In this document: positions 25,060-37,870 of the stretch, piece after piece | Layout: each line of letters begins with the position of its first letter | Position numbering within the stretch: the first letter of the stretch is position 1 | Source of the DNA: Ryuthela nishihirai | Taxonomy: Eukaryota > Arthropoda > Arachnida > Araneae > Heptathelidae | Direction: 5' to 3' | Length of the DNA: 64,000 nucleotides | Assembly (NCBI GenBank): GCA_038380435.1 | Contig: JAWZYU010000013.1 | Location: forward strand, 15,575,901 to 15,639,900 | Made by a program: the position numbers and the translations under genes | The notes under the pieces: model-generated | What the model was told of the DNA's origin: nothing | Database searches by the model: none | Seen by the model: only the letters and a program-made list of their open reading frames with translations

Positions 25060-26020
25060 CAATTTTTTACTTAATATTGAAGCATATACTAAGGATTTCC
25101 TTAATTTCATTTGGTAAAGCATTAAATATTTTATGAGCCAAAAAACACAGCGTTTGGCAATTAGATTTTTACTAACAGTAATGTTTTTCAGAAATAAATT
25201 TTTAGATTGTCGAGCGACTCTCTCAAATATTTTAACTAATTGTGGATTTCAATTGTTCTTCAGATGCTTTAGCGCAGTGAAAATGTATAATTTTCTTATT
25301 TGCAAAATTTTTAAAATACATTATTTGCATAATTTTTAAAATATTTATATTCTTGTTACTTGTTCACGCTTCTTTAATTTACTCCTACATCGAAGTATAT
25401 GGTTTTGGACGTACTGCAATGGCTTAACAGCAGACGAAAACGTTCCTCCTCGTGACAGAATACCATAAGAGAGAGAAGACTTGACCCACGCATTTTAAAT
25501 TATTGACAAGGTAGAAAGGTCAACAAAATTCTTCACAAAACAAATTTTTGGAACAATCGAATTTAATTTTTTCGAAACATCAGCTGAATTGTGGTTTACT
25601 TACTGTCTATGATTCCTCTCAGATATTTTATAGTATCCACTCCTTCAATTTTGTCACAATGGCAAACATTTTATTGCAATTTAACTTGTGATATATAATT
25701 TTGTTACGAAAAAAGTCCTCTTTATTTATTCTTAATTGAAAATTTACGCATTTGGTCTTGGAAATGTTTAAGAACATTTTATTTCTGTTAAAACAACGCC
25801 TCAAATTTAGTAAGTCAGAATTTATTTTTTGCATAATTTCATTTTCACTTCCTGAATAAGTTAATGCCATGTCATCTGCAAATGCAATTATTTTTCCTTT
25901 AAAATCAAAGTTGCATATGTCGTTAGCAAATAGTAGAAATAACAGAGGGCCTAATACTGAACTTTGTGGAACCCCAATTTCAATAGGTAATTCATTAGCA
26001 GTTGTTTCATACAAAATCAT
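25060..26020 (-). mobile_element. LINE fragment F (Jockey/CR1-like RT, 3' part)
   Basis: The - strand frame at 25628-26020 reads IGVPQSSVLGPLLFLLFAND, then IIAFADDMALTYSGSE: RT motif with the QGS glycine replaced, and the catalytic FADD box intact. Through frameshifts the 3' region continues (LSYGILSRGGTFSSAVKPLQ, then IFERVARQSKNLFLKNITVS), matching the usual post-RT region of Jockey-superfamily LINEs. This family differs from fragments A-E (FADD versus YADD). Confidence 0.85.
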
Positions 26021-27449
26021 TTAAAACATTTTCTGCTTTTTTTAGTTGTGCGACTTTATACTTTTCTTATTTATCTTTTCTTATATAGATTTTATCTTTT
26101 CCTTTCTGAAACATTTTACCTTGTCATGTACTTTCATTTGATTTTTGTTTGCATCTCTTTAATTTTAATTCGATAAATTTTTGGTTCAAGAGCTCACATC
26201 ACCTGGCATTCTAAGTCAATTAAAGTCAGTAAAAATGCTCCCTGCACCCCTTCCTAGGTGTAGCATTGGCTGAGGCAGGTAGACTGTTCCTTTCCAAGTT
26301 CGAGTCGCCATTGGGCTTCCTTTGAGAATTATCTTCCCTAATCCTCTAATTATCTTTCCTAATCCTGGCAGAACCCTTTCGCCTTAGCAACAGCAGCAAC
26401 ATCGGATCCAGTTCGTGGGGGGGGGGGGAGAAAGCTACAGGACCCAGTGAAAAAAATCGCTTCGACATCCCATGTATTAGTAGAAGTCGAAGGACTCTTC
26501 CGAAAATGATGGCCTCCGTTCCTATTGGGATCTTCGCATGGGTGTTTAATTAAAGTAGAGCTCCTTCGGAACTGTTTATTCTGAAACATTGACCAATGCT
26601 CTTCGGAATACATGGAAGAAAATGATGATGCCGAAGTGGCGATTTCTTATTGCATCCTTTAATTCCCCAAGAATTATGATGCATTACATTCCCCTAGAAG
26701 GGTTGTCCAGTACACATAGAAAGAGACAGGCCTGATTGGACGAAAGAGCCTTGCACGTTCCGAAAAAGTGACCGTGCCTGGTGGCATTTCGAATGGCGAG
26801 AAAGAATTTGAAAGAAAGAGACAGTTGCCACTGGACAGAGTCTCCGCTTGTTTTAGTCAAGATCTTTTTTTAAGTGATGCGACCACCTGAAAGCTTAATG
26901 CAGCCCTTATTTGCGTGCGTGTGAGCATTGAGTGACTTCCCCTGGTGGGCAATCGCTCAGTTCCGGTTTCTTTTATTAATCTGATTGCGTACTGTATCCC
27001 AAAAACATAAAAACATAAAGCTTCACGAAAGTCACGGTTCACAAGCAGTCACATCGAAACATGCTTCGATGTGAATCAAGTGTAAATATGTCTCTGTTAC
27101 GTCAAACCATCGAAAAGTGACTAATGTCAAGATCATCCTGCTATTGTGGACTTTGATCAGGTGGAGTGGATATTGTTGTGCAATCAACATTAAAAGATTG
27201 CATTGTAAAAAAGGCAGAGAAAAGGGTCTCAGAGGGAGGGAGGGAATCGGTAAAAGGGTAGACTCTTAGAACACCATCATATCGTTCCATTCTCAACGAC
27301 AGTCCGAAATCGAAACTCCTCCAAACTCTCAACTTCAAGATCAATGATATCGCAAAATGGAATATCTTTCATTACTGAAACTGGTAAAATGAGGCAATTT
27401 CATTTCTTTGCAACATTAATACTGTGTGATAATTTAGTGACACGGTAAG
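26021..27449. other. No gene recognised; tRNA-like relic near 26.25-26.31 kb
   Basis: GCATTGGCTGAGGCAGGTAG followed by AAGTTCGAGTCGCC (about 26262-26312) looks like worn A and B boxes of an old SINE. A poly-G run lies near 26417. No gene is seen. Confidence 0.4.
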
Positions 27450-27748
27450 GGTTGGACTTGGAAAGGCCGCCATCCGTCTCAAGGATCGTTAAGCAGTGGT
27501 TCCGTGTGCAGAAGAGACATACACTGGGTACTATAAAAAACACGCTGGGTGATCTTGACGGAGGTTTCTGTTTTGTTAACAGAAACCTCCGTCAACCACT
27601 AGACAGCCATTATAAGACATCCTGTCTTATAATGGCTGTCTAGTTGGTCCCCTTCCCCTACAAGCTCTGAGCCATTGGGGGTCCTTGTGACCTGGCCATT
27701 TAGCTTTTAACGTTCATAAAAAAACCCGCTTAGAGGCAAAGTCGCCCT
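27450..27748 (+). mobile_element. SINE-1 copy, 5'-truncated and rearranged
   Basis: It starts within the body (TTGGACTTGGAAAGGCCGCC) and ends near the tail. The central part that reads GGAGGCTACCATCTGTCTCC in sisters is replaced by two back-to-back perfect hairpins (27555-27644). It lacks the tRNA-like head. Confidence 0.8.
27555..27644. repeat. Two abutting perfect hairpins
   Basis: Hairpin 1 has 18-nt arms at 27555-27572 and 27578-27595 around TTGTT. Hairpin 2 has 22-nt arms at 27598-27619 and 27623-27644 around TCC. Two bases separate them. The outer arms continue into normal SINE-1 sequence on each side (TTGACGGAGG on the left, TGTCTAGTTGGTCC on the right), so the inner arms are inverted copies of flanking SINE DNA. 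Confidence 0.95.
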
Positions 27749-30700
27749 TCCTCCTTCCTTCCTTTTTTTCTGATACCGAATCGCTCCCGATATCCCTTCC
27801 CTTCTGATATCTAGCCAAATGCATGCTCCCTTCCCACCTAATCATCTGATTACTGCCCCCCCCCCACCACACACGCGCCCCTTGCGAAAACAAACTCCGT
27901 CACCGACTGTTAATCGTTGGCTGATGAGCGAACGACCTTCTTTCGCTTCGATGCACACGAACTAACATTGAAGACGATGCGTCATTTCAACCACTGCTTA
28001 ATTAGGGCATCGGTCTCTAAAGATAATGCGGAGCTCACGCTCTTCACCTCCCCCCCCCCCCCTCCCATGCTTAAGAAAGCTAAAATTTTCTTCAATTGGA
28101 TGTTGGTGGTCGGAGCAAGAGAAGACGAAGATGAGCATCTTTGGGTGTTGTTTTTGTTTCCTTTTCAGAAAACTGTTTCAGATTTTTGCTCTGCTTGTGA
28201 ACCGTGACTTTGGTGAAGTTTTATGTTTTTCCCGACTGAGCTTAATCTTTGGCTCTTTGAAGATCATCGAAGCGTTTCATGAGATGAAGGAGCGACTGCA
28301 ATGCGAGAGAAAGGATTCCCTTCCCTTTCTCTTTTGTCTCTCTTTTATCTCTCTTTTTAATGACCTCTACCGATCTCTTCGGAGCTGACTTAAATCGAAA
28401 CTTGATTTTTTTTTAAAAAAACACATAAACTCTCGGATGCTCATAAAGGAAGCGCAAGCAAACGGATCAAAAACTAACAATTGGAGTCAAGGGTCTCTCA
28501 ATGGAGTGAACTTCAGTGACGGAGGAACAGGAAGAGGATCAGCGGAGACGGAGAGATCGAGGCAGATGGAATCTTTTGGCTGATGAAGCGATTCGATTCA
28601 GATGCAATCTGAATAAATATTCACAAGCGAAACAAACTCTTTGCTGCAATGAGCAATTCTCCCTTCCCCTGTTATTGGCAGATCATTTTACTTTGTTCCT
28701 ACATCTGCAACGAAAATAGCGAAATTCTGGATCAAGTTGCAACAAATTTATTTGATCAGAAAGTGCACCAACGGAAGTGGGAATCTTGGGAAAATCTATC
28801 CCGATGGTTTAATGATGCACATGAGATAAGTCCCTCTCATAGGTAGAGTCAAAGTATAAAATATGAACAAAATAGAAATAAACAACTCTAATATAAACCT
28901 TTGAAGCCCTCTCGGCAGAGGCAAAATCATTTAATTGCCAGAACGTAGATGCTAACATTTGGCAGGCCCGCGTTTATTGCAGACGATCCTTTTAATTCGC
29001 TGAGGAAAGTGACGAACCAATTAACACATAAGTGTTCTCTTCTTCTTCTGAGACATCTCAGTTGCCCATTAGTTCACTCATTTCTTTATCATTTTTCAAA
29101 CTTTTTTTGTCCCATAGACGAGCCTTAGTGTTTAATTTCAGTGCAAAGCCTCTTTCCTGCATCATCTGCTGATATGCCACGATGCGAGCCTGCAGGGGCA
29201 TGACGTTTCCCAAATGAAGAATGCGCACGAAGTTTTCGACCCAGAGTCAATGTGTGGGCCTCAAGCTTCTGAAATTTCTTTCCGCCTCTCTTTTACTCTT
29301 GACGAGAGCACCTCATTCCTCCTCTCTGTTTTACATCTGTTTCTATTCCTTATACTCCAGTTTAAGCAACGACTAACGTCTCCTGCCTTTTGTAATCGTC
29401 TCGACCGTCTTCAAAGCAACTGACAGATCATTTACACAACTCGACCTACAATCAGCACAACCATCGTCAATAATAATTCTAATAAATCTGTCTGTCACCA
29501 TTTGCTTAAACTCTACAAAAATAAAATTGTTTTTCTTTTACTGCTAATTGAATTACTTTTCTGGTTCACTTAAGATGTTCACCCTATTTTGTCCGTAGCA
29601 AGCCTTGAAAAAAAAAAACCTAAAATATTGCAGTGCTCATCTTTTAAACTTTTCCTTATTTCGTATCATTAGACTGCTTAATGTTCTTAGACTGCTTAAC
29701 GAGCGAACTATCTCCATAGTTAATATTAACACTGTCGACTGCAATGCAAAGTTTAATTAATTAATTAGTTAATTAATTAATTAATTAGCTCTATTCATCA
29801 GTATCTTCAACAGAACGAACTGATTTCTGTTAAATGCATTCCAGATATATTGTTAACTATTTACAAATTGTCACCGTAAGTCGGGTTCGAGTAGCGACAC
29901 AAAATTCAGCAATGAACGCAAGAGTTTCTGCATTCTCGTGCTTCTTTTACGTTCCTCGTCACCCAATGAAAAAGGCTTTCAAATAACAGAACTTTCTTGA
30001 CTTGAGAAGAAGACTGAAGTCAGAAGAAGCAATAGTTAGAAGAAGAGGTTAAGTGAGCTCATAGGTTTAAATATGAATAACGTCTTCGCAGGTATCTCCT
30101 ATGACAACGATTCTACAAAAGATCTTCGGATGATGCTTACAGTGATTCAAATGAATCACTATAAAAATCGATAAATTGAATCGGTAAGCGATTCAAATGA
30201 ATTAGGATATACATTTCTGAAATAAATCGTGCTGGGACAATAGCAATAACCAAATATTTTGATCTAAATATTTTGTTCAGAAAGTTTTCTTGCGGAAGTT
30301 AAATTTTTTAATTTACCAATTTTCTCTTTATCATATCTGATATCACCAAACGTTATTTCCGTTGGGTTCGCATCTGAAATTTGCTTTAAAATCATCGTAG
30401 ACATTCTTGCTCTGTTCCTTTCAATTCCCATCATGTAATTAAAGACATTTCCCTCTTTATTTTCGCCTCCGGTTTCAATTCAACGCAGATCATTTATTTC
30501 CACTTCCTTGCTGTTTCCCAAATGCAACGAAACGGCCCATGACGTCATTAGATTTCGTTCCCTTTTCAGCGAGCGCGAATGGCATCACTATAGTCTCGAA
30601 GATGAGTCCATCCTTGGTACGTGCGAGCAACGGAAGAGACCAATCCGAAAGGGGATTACAGGAGTCGCGCTCTCTGCAGGAGATTTCATGCAGCAGAGTT

Positions 30701-31200
30701 CAGACTCGATTTTCAATTGAAGATCGCTGATTGGTAAATTCTTCCTGCAGACGAACACCAACTTGAAAGGAGAAACTTCTCCGACCAAACGACATATTCG
30801 TTTTCCTTTCTTTTCGAGATCGTTGCTCCCTCGCAGCGCCCTCTTCTTTCCCAGGCTCTCCAGGTGGCATCGCCCGCTGCTCGCTCTCTTACGTCAGCAG
30901 AGTGAGATCGAAACTGAAATCTCTTCGGAGCTATTTTGGGAACGAAACCTCTGCCAACGGAAGCATTCGGAGTGAGGAAGGAAATTGTTTCTTCTCGTGC
31001 AAGGAGTGAACTTCTCTCGCAGAACAGAAACACTTCAACTCCTACTATTTCGCACATCAGGGATAATTTTCTCTCCTCTTCCTCTTCCCAACAATCCTGT
31101 TAATAAACAACATTCTTGTTGGTAGAAATTAACATTCTCAACTGATCACCTCTCTTTTTCTTCTCTTCTGACCCAACCGAAGTGCATGGCCACACAGAAA
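27749..31200. other. No gene recognised; GC-richer 30.5-31.06 kb; (TTAA)n
   Basis: (TTAA)n-like DNA lies at 29752-29788. The patch at 30530-31060 is GC-richer with a near-CRE TGACGTCA at 30540-30547 and TTACGTCA near 30889, and could be regulatory. A small palindrome, AGTGATTCAAATGAATCACT, lies at 30141-30160. Frames on both strands of 30500-31060 show no recognisable protein. Confidence 0.35.
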
Positions 31201-31384
31201 GCGATTTCTTCCGTTTAGCTTTATGAATATTAGCAAACTCTTTTGGCGTCTTGAAATCATTTCAAAGATGAAGACGGTCTCGGAGCAAACCGGAGCAAGT
31301 GAATCCGTCTTCGTTTTTGATATATATATATTTAAGGCATCGCAAAGTTTGCTAATATTCTTAAAGCTAAACCGACGAAATCCT
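31201..31384. repeat. Imperfect inverted repeat, about 40-bp arms
   Basis: The left arm at 31201-31242 (TTTAGCTTTATGAATATTAG) and right arm at 31340-31384 (its near reverse complement, CTAATATTCTTAAAGCTAAA) enclose about 97 bp. A poly-G run follows at about 31389. This is a probable fold-back element of unknown class. Confidence 0.75.
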
Positions 31385-31842
31385 TTCTGGGGGGGGGGGG
31401 GATGTCCTTCGACTGGCTCTCAAGAGAAAAAGAGAGGTGATCATTTGAGAATGCTAAGTTCTGGCAACAAGAACTTGCATCGCTGAACTGCTGAAACCGC
31501 TTTCTGTGTGGTCGTACTTCAGTTCCTAGATGGACCCCGAAGGCGTTTTTCCGTCACACAGAGGCGATCGTGAGGAAATTTCATTCTTCAGAAACTATTG
31601 ATGGAGCAGAGTCTCATTTCCGTCAAGAGAAAGTGGAATCTTCTCAACTGGAACAGAATTAGAGATTCGGATGCCTGATCTCAGCTGATCTGTTTCAGTC
31701 GGGGAGTCAGATTTTAAAATCTGCGAAATAAAAACCTGAAACGTTCTGAAATTTTGTCAAGCAATTAGGTGAAAATGTTTATAAAATTGGGAATTCGAGT
31801 GCCATTCAGAATTAGATCAATAAAACAATTTCCATTAATATA

Positions 31843-33210
31843 TACTTGATGTCCAAAGATTAAGCATAAGATAAAAAATTTGGAAGATTTTAAAAGCACG
31901 GCAATGAAATGCCAAGAGATTCGTAGTGCCAATGCATTGTTAATGATGTGATAAACAGTCGGGCATAAAGCAAAGCAATCGTATGGTTTATGCGGGTTAT
32001 GCAAATGAATGCGGGCGTGACCATAGCTAAGGGAACTGCTTCAGTAGGATGCTGAGGTTCATATGAAGTATGATGATCAACAGCAAACATCACAACGTCC
32101 CTTCATAACATTTCATAAAGTTTATGAGGCTTGTCATTGTGTACGGTGGCAGAAAATCCTCCCTTTTTCCAGAGAGCAGAACAGAGGTCATGGAGGTTTC
32201 TTTGAGGGGTCTCACAACTTGCAAAACATCTCTCTAGTTAATCCCACACAGGCTTTATATAGTTGAGGTGCGAAGAATAGGGCAGTCACTTCACTTTCGA
32301 GGAAGATCTTAGAAACACAACAATGAGAAGAGTAGAGCAGTGTGTGTCCGTTTAATATAATGCCTTCCCCGCAGATCATCGAACCACCACCACCGTCAGA
32401 GTGATGTCGTTCTCTGATGTTAGAGGGTTGGTGACAAGTGCCTTGCTCTCTCCAAGTCAAAACGCATCGAGAATCAGTCTGAATCACGATTCGTCGGTGA
32501 AGGCTACATTCTCTCATTGGGCTGAGGTCCATCCCTACACCATGTTAATCCGGTTCTCTTATCAGAGGAATTGAGATGAAGACAAACTGTCTATCTTCTG
32601 GCATAGATCCTTTTCTGATCAACCCTTCCGTAAACAGTTTGCCTCGTAAAAAGTGTCCTTCTAATGACTTCTAAAAAGAGCCCCAAAGAGAGTTGCCTGG
32701 CTGACATCACCCTATGACATCGTGCTGTTAGTGAAAGAAAGCTGTGATGCTGTGCTTTTGTCACTCTTGGACGAACTTGCTCTCGTCTACGGCTAACATC
32801 TCCTGTCTGTTGAAACTGTCTCCAAAGTCTTGAAAGCACTAACTGGGGTGCATTTACAGTCCTAGTTACATAGCTCTTGGATCTGCCAGACTCGAATATA
32901 CCAATTGGTCTACCACAAGTAAAAGCATCTATAAGTCTCTGTGTCGTATTATTTTTATGAAATGCACTACATACGTGAATTTAATACATGCTGCAACTGG
33001 AAATATAGTGGCGTAGAATCAGAAACAGCTTTTATAGCACCCAGATTTGCTTTTTGGTTCACGTATGTAAATTTTGTTCCTCTCAGGAGATTTTTGGGAG
33101 GAGCACAATCTTGGTGTTTTCATTCACACACAAAATGTAATGTTAATCATTTAATTTTTTGTGAGATATTTAACAGTTTGTGAATTATGCTTAACTTTTG
33201 GACACCAGTA
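31843..33210 (-). mobile_element. Degenerate Tc1-like transposon
   Basis: The ends are inverted: TACTTGATGTCCAAAGATTA on the left, and on the right the reverse complement of TACTGGTGTCCAAAAGTTAA. Both start with TA and share TTAAGCATAA. The - strand translation at 32591-32839 gives a Tc1-type DNA-binding region (LSRLWRQFQQTGDVSRR, then RQTVYGRV). The translation at 32212-32532 gives TDSRCVLTWREQGTCHQPSN and RERHHSDGGGG of the catalytic domain. The downstream third is not recognisable, and frameshifts break the gene, so it is inactive. Confidence 0.85.
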
Positions 33211-35746
33211 TATATTGATAGTTCTTTGCGTAAGCTCTGTTACTCTATAATAAGTGCTTCTTACGAACTAGAATGATTGAATATCTAACTGCAAATTCTT
33301 ACGGAAATTCTTAAGAATCGAAACCGATTCCGATCTTGTTTAGGTTATTCATCTTCTGCTCTTCTTAAACGCCATTGCCAGATTATTGAAGCTCCAGTAA
33401 TGTGTATAAATCGTCTGCCTTGTTTATTAGCGACGAATGTAAATCAGAAAAATGTGAAACTTTTCTGAAGCAGAAACACTTTGACACGCCCTTGTAATTT
33501 TCGGTCTCTTAACAACAGAAATTATTATTGGGTTGATATTTTGAAGAAGAGAGCAACACAGAGAATCAGTAAGCTGAATTATTGGATAGAAATACGGTTA
33601 AGAGCCTCCGCATCAATTTGTAAATATTACCATTCTATTAAGCCTTATATTTGTGCATATATGACATGCTCCAATTAGAAAAATGAACATTTAGTAATGA
33701 AATTTGGCATCTTTTGTGATTTACGTCATATTATTGCTAATTTCTTTTCACGAGTTCTTTTGTTTGCAGCAAAATTCTCAAAATTGGTTTATAATCTTTA
33801 TTAGAGTATTTTATTTCAGATGAGAAAGAAGGAGACTTAAGACAGTCTTTCCTACTTTTCACCTTCTGCTGCTTTGATTTTGTTCGGCTGCTCGAAAGAT
33901 ACTTTTAATGATCATCCGTCTGCGTCCTCTTCCCAAAAGATCTCGATCTCTCTCTCTTCCGAATCACTTCAATTGCCCTCAAGGCTTCTGCTGCGAAGGA
34001 GCCAAAGGTTAATGAAGAGCGTCCACGAGGAGAAGGGGTCGATGACTGACCTTCGCTTTGGCCGTCGATCTGCTTACGACCGAAGGGCCTTCTGGGTAAT
34101 GGTGCCCAAGTGCAAGAAGAGTTTTAGGTTGGTCAAATGCAATAGATGAGAAGAGAAATTGTGAAATAATAAAAAAGAGGAAGACGTTTAAAAATCATAA
34201 AGGGGAACTGAATCGAACACTTCGATATGGAACCGGAAGTACATCATCCTAAATAAGACGATTAAGATTAATTTTTTCCCGATGTTCTGCTTTTATGACA
34301 TCATCATCTGAGTTGCCACTCGGCATTGCAACCCAATTAAAAAGTTTGATTACTTTACTATTTGGGCTAAAGGTTCAGGTCACAAATGCCCAAGACTGGA
34401 TGGAGAGTAGAATTGGAATCTCCTCACAAATCCATCGAATGAATTCTTTTGGCATCCTTCTTAAATGACGTAGCACTTGAAGGGGGAAGGGAAGTGGGGA
34501 ATTGTGTTTCGTGTCTTTGGATGGGGGTAGGAAGGGATTCCGAGAGAATGCCGCGAAACGCTAAAACACTCTGCTTTCGGGAATTGGCATTGTTTTCCGG
34601 TTTTCTGATGATAAAAATCAGCAGAAGTTCCTTCAAAAAAAAAGAAATGTGTTACGTAATATATAACAGAAAGGGATGTTGTATTACATATGAAAGAGGG
34701 GTGGCTAAAATTATGCTAAAACAATAGTGCGCATTTTATGGAGGTCTCTAGAGAACCGCAGATTAACTCTCTATTCGACAAGAGTCGATTGGTGGTAAGT
34801 CTCTTTTGGGACAAAGAGGAAAAAATCTCACCGATGCTCAACTTCGGAAATAAGTTAATGAACGTTAGATTAGGAAGCAGTCAGCTGACCTCCGGGCATG
34901 AGCGAGCAGAGAAGGGTCCGAGCTAGGAGGGTCAAGGGAGATCAATCTTGGCAGGAAGCTGAGAGATGCATCTGTCGGTGACAGCAGAACAAACCATTCC
35001 GACCACTCTGCTGAGGGGGTGGGAACGGAACACGTCATCATGGAGTGGGAAGTGACGTCACATCGAGATAGCGACAAGGAGGACGACGAGCACAAAAGTG
35101 ATGCTGAAAATCACAGACATTAGGAATGATGCTGAATGATCACTTCAATAATGAACGGTCACAAAGCCAATACAAACATTTGGCGATAAATAATGATTTG
35201 AACATGAGAACTGGCTAAAATAGAGAAATTTACGCGTGCTTCTATGTCCCGCCTGTGCACGAAAAGTACGAAGGTAGTTAGGAGAAGAACTCACAAATCT
35301 CACTAGATATTTAAAAACCAGTCAGTAATGTTTTTCTACATCAATGAAAAATTCTTTACTGTTTTGAACGTCAATAGAAAATAGTTTAGTGAGCCACATT
35401 CACCAGTTTTTGGAAATAGTTTGTTCTTGACTTACTTTTATAATAAATCTATGAACTAAGAATTTAATTTTTAATTTTCTGAATTTAATTAGACCAATCA
35501 AATATAAATTTAAGCGACTTATTAACAAAGAAATTGTTTTCCCTCATGATAATTATCCGCAGTAAGACATCTACCACAGTTTAACAATCGTATTCACGCC
35601 AAAGGTTTAACCCACCAAAGCGACATAGAGAAAACCTTTGGTTGGACATCTAAGACCTCTGTGGACGAATCCTTAACACTTTCTTTTCTGGTATATCATC
35701 GATTCAATAAAATAAAGACTATACGTGAAGCTTAAAAATTATACGT
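33211..35746. other. No gene recognised
   Basis: No exon or element that I can defend. Frames of 60-90 codons near 33.9, 34.5 and 34.9 kb lack domains. Confidence 0.4.
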
Positions 35747-35784
35747 GGAGAATTATATGCACGTGGGTGTGCATATAATTCTCC
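35747..35784. repeat. Perfect 16-bp-arm hairpin
   Basis: GGAGAATTATATGCAC and GTGCATATAATTCTCC surround the loop GTGGGT. The left neighbour holds a direct repeat ATACGTG.AG (35721 and 35741). Confidence 0.95.
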
Positions 35785-36030
35785 TTTTCTAATGGTACTT
35801 TCATATCCTCGAAAAATTGAATGTTTCTTTTGCTCTGTCTGTAATAACCGTGACCATTTCAGTTTCTCTAACGAAAATAATGAGCAAGAACAATGGAAAA
35901 AGAAAGGCGTTTTCTCGGCTGGAGAATTGGCAACATGACGTCACACAAAGAAAGGATGAAAAGGTGCTCTCCTAATCTGTACCGACGTAAGTTTCGAATA
36001 TATTTTGGAGGTTTTTAATCGTAAAGTAAT

Positions 36031-36366
36031 GGGGCATGGGGCCGTTCAGTCTGCCAGGATCGTGATCTGAATTTCCCAGTCCCAATTGTGCCACGTTTAG
36101 ATTTTTTCCGCTCGGTGAGACAGATAGAATCGATGAGCTTGATAAAGGCGGACGTCCGTCGAAGGAACGTTAAGCCGTGGCCCCTTGTGCAGGAGAGCTA
36201 TATCCTGTGCACTTTAAAGAGCGTGCTGAATAGCTTGAAAGAAGATTTCCATCTGTCCAGTGGATCTTCTCCATCACAGCTCTGAGCACTTGGGGATCTT
36301 TGTGACCTGGCTATTTAGACCATTGTGTGCACAAAAGTAACGCTCGAAAGTATAACAACCGAACCG
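36031..36366 (+). mobile_element. SINE-1 copy, old and diverged
   Basis: It carries recognisable body words (GGACGTTAAGCC-like GGAACGTTAAGCCGTGGCCC, CCTGTGCACTTTAAAGAGCG, ATTTAGACCATTGTGTGC) and a worn head. It is more diverged than the copies at 6.7 and 50.4 kb. Confidence 0.85.
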
Positions 36367-36652
36367 ACATAAATCAACTCAATAAAATTCAAATGAAAAA
36401 AAGAAAAGCGTAAAATTGCTAGAGGGCATTATAAGAACATTTAACGTTTTCTTTGAAAAATAGAAGTTTCTACTAATAATTATTATCTTTTGCCTCTGTT
36501 TCCAGTTTTGAAAAAATTCATCTGTCCGTATTTTGCTTCGATTATTTCCCTACTGAAGGATTTGTAGGGAAAAAGAGGAATAAAAATTAGATTTCTTACT
36601 TTTGAGGATCAAAAAAAGATTCTCTAATAAATGTAACCAATCACAGTAATCC

Positions 36653-37215
36653 ACACTGGTTTCTATAAATTAAGGAAAATCCCTATGTTAAGTCAGTGGG
36701 AAGCTACCATCAAAACTCTATAACTTCTAAAGTAAGTTTTTTGTTTTGAAAAATATGATTGCAGATAAAGATCTCAATCAAATAAATCAATATCTCGATT
36801 TTTAATAATATTCGTTCAATATTTAATGAGTTATGGAAGTTTGAATATTTAGCGATTACAATGCCAGCCAGAAAAATTGGTTTCAGAAGTTAATTAAAAC
36901 TTAGTAATAAGTATTGTATCAAAGTGTTTAATAAAATAAGTTTGTATTTTAGAACTTTGTGTAAAGAATTCTTTCACTATTCTTCAGTTTTGTATAAGTT
37001 TCTTAAGACTGGCATTGCTGTTGTTAAATATTCAAACTTCCATAACTCATTAAATACTGAACGAATATTGTTGAAAATCGAGATATTGATTTAAGATCTT
37101 GATCTGCAATCACATTTTTCAAAAGAAAAGAACTTATTTTAGAAGTTATAGAGCTTTGACGTTAGCTTCCCATTGACTTAACCTAGGGATCTTCCTTAAT
37201 TTATGGAAACAGTGT
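36653..37215. mobile_element. Large fold-back element, about 220-bp arms
   Basis: The left arm (about 36653-36885) and right arm (about 36995-37215) are imperfect reverse complements over roughly 220 bp. The outer ends are ACACTGGTTTC and GGAAACAGTGT. Inner paired words include AACTTCCATAACTCATTAAA and CGAATATTNTTNAAAATCGA. About 110 bp of unpaired AT-rich loop remain. It has no coding content, and I could not define a TSD, so the superfamily is open. Confidence 0.85.
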
Positions 37216-37870
37216 ATTTAAATTGCTCGTAATGAAGCATTTCGCGAGATAATTTTTAATAGGTGATAAATAAAAAACAATAATTTCAATATGCAAGGAA
37301 AACTTCAAAATCTAAAATTTTCAACTTTATTTGAATGACTTGAATTGGTGGAAGATCAGAACGTTCTTTCCTTAACTCACGAAAAATCCGTAATAATGGT
37401 CTTAGAAGACAGAAAAAAAATACAACAGATATACTCTGGTGATGAAACTTTCTGCAGATACGAATGAGAAGAGTGGAAATAATAAATTTAAAAATCAGGA
37501 AGATTTATTTTGAATTACGAATCTTTCATAAATCAACATTTTTTTCTTCTTCATTGAGTATGACATTGCCGTCCAATTGACTGCAGTCCACCCCTGACAG
37601 GCTGATTCATTTGTTTCATTACATAAGCACAAAAACACCACATTTCTCTAATATTCTTAACATATGAACATAATGAAAGGAAAAGGCGTTTTGGAAATCT
37701 TTGTGTCGATTTGATCGCACTTGCCCTATGTAGTAAAGTACATTTATCCAACCACATAAGGATAACATTCGTAAAAAATGCTGAAAGAGATTGAAAAAAA
37801 AAACACTCTGCTGATGATAATTTTTTATCTCCGATTCCATTTATAATAGAAGTATAAAAAATTGACTGTT
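37216..37870. other. No gene recognised
   Basis: AT-rich DNA with short frames only. Confidence 0.4.
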
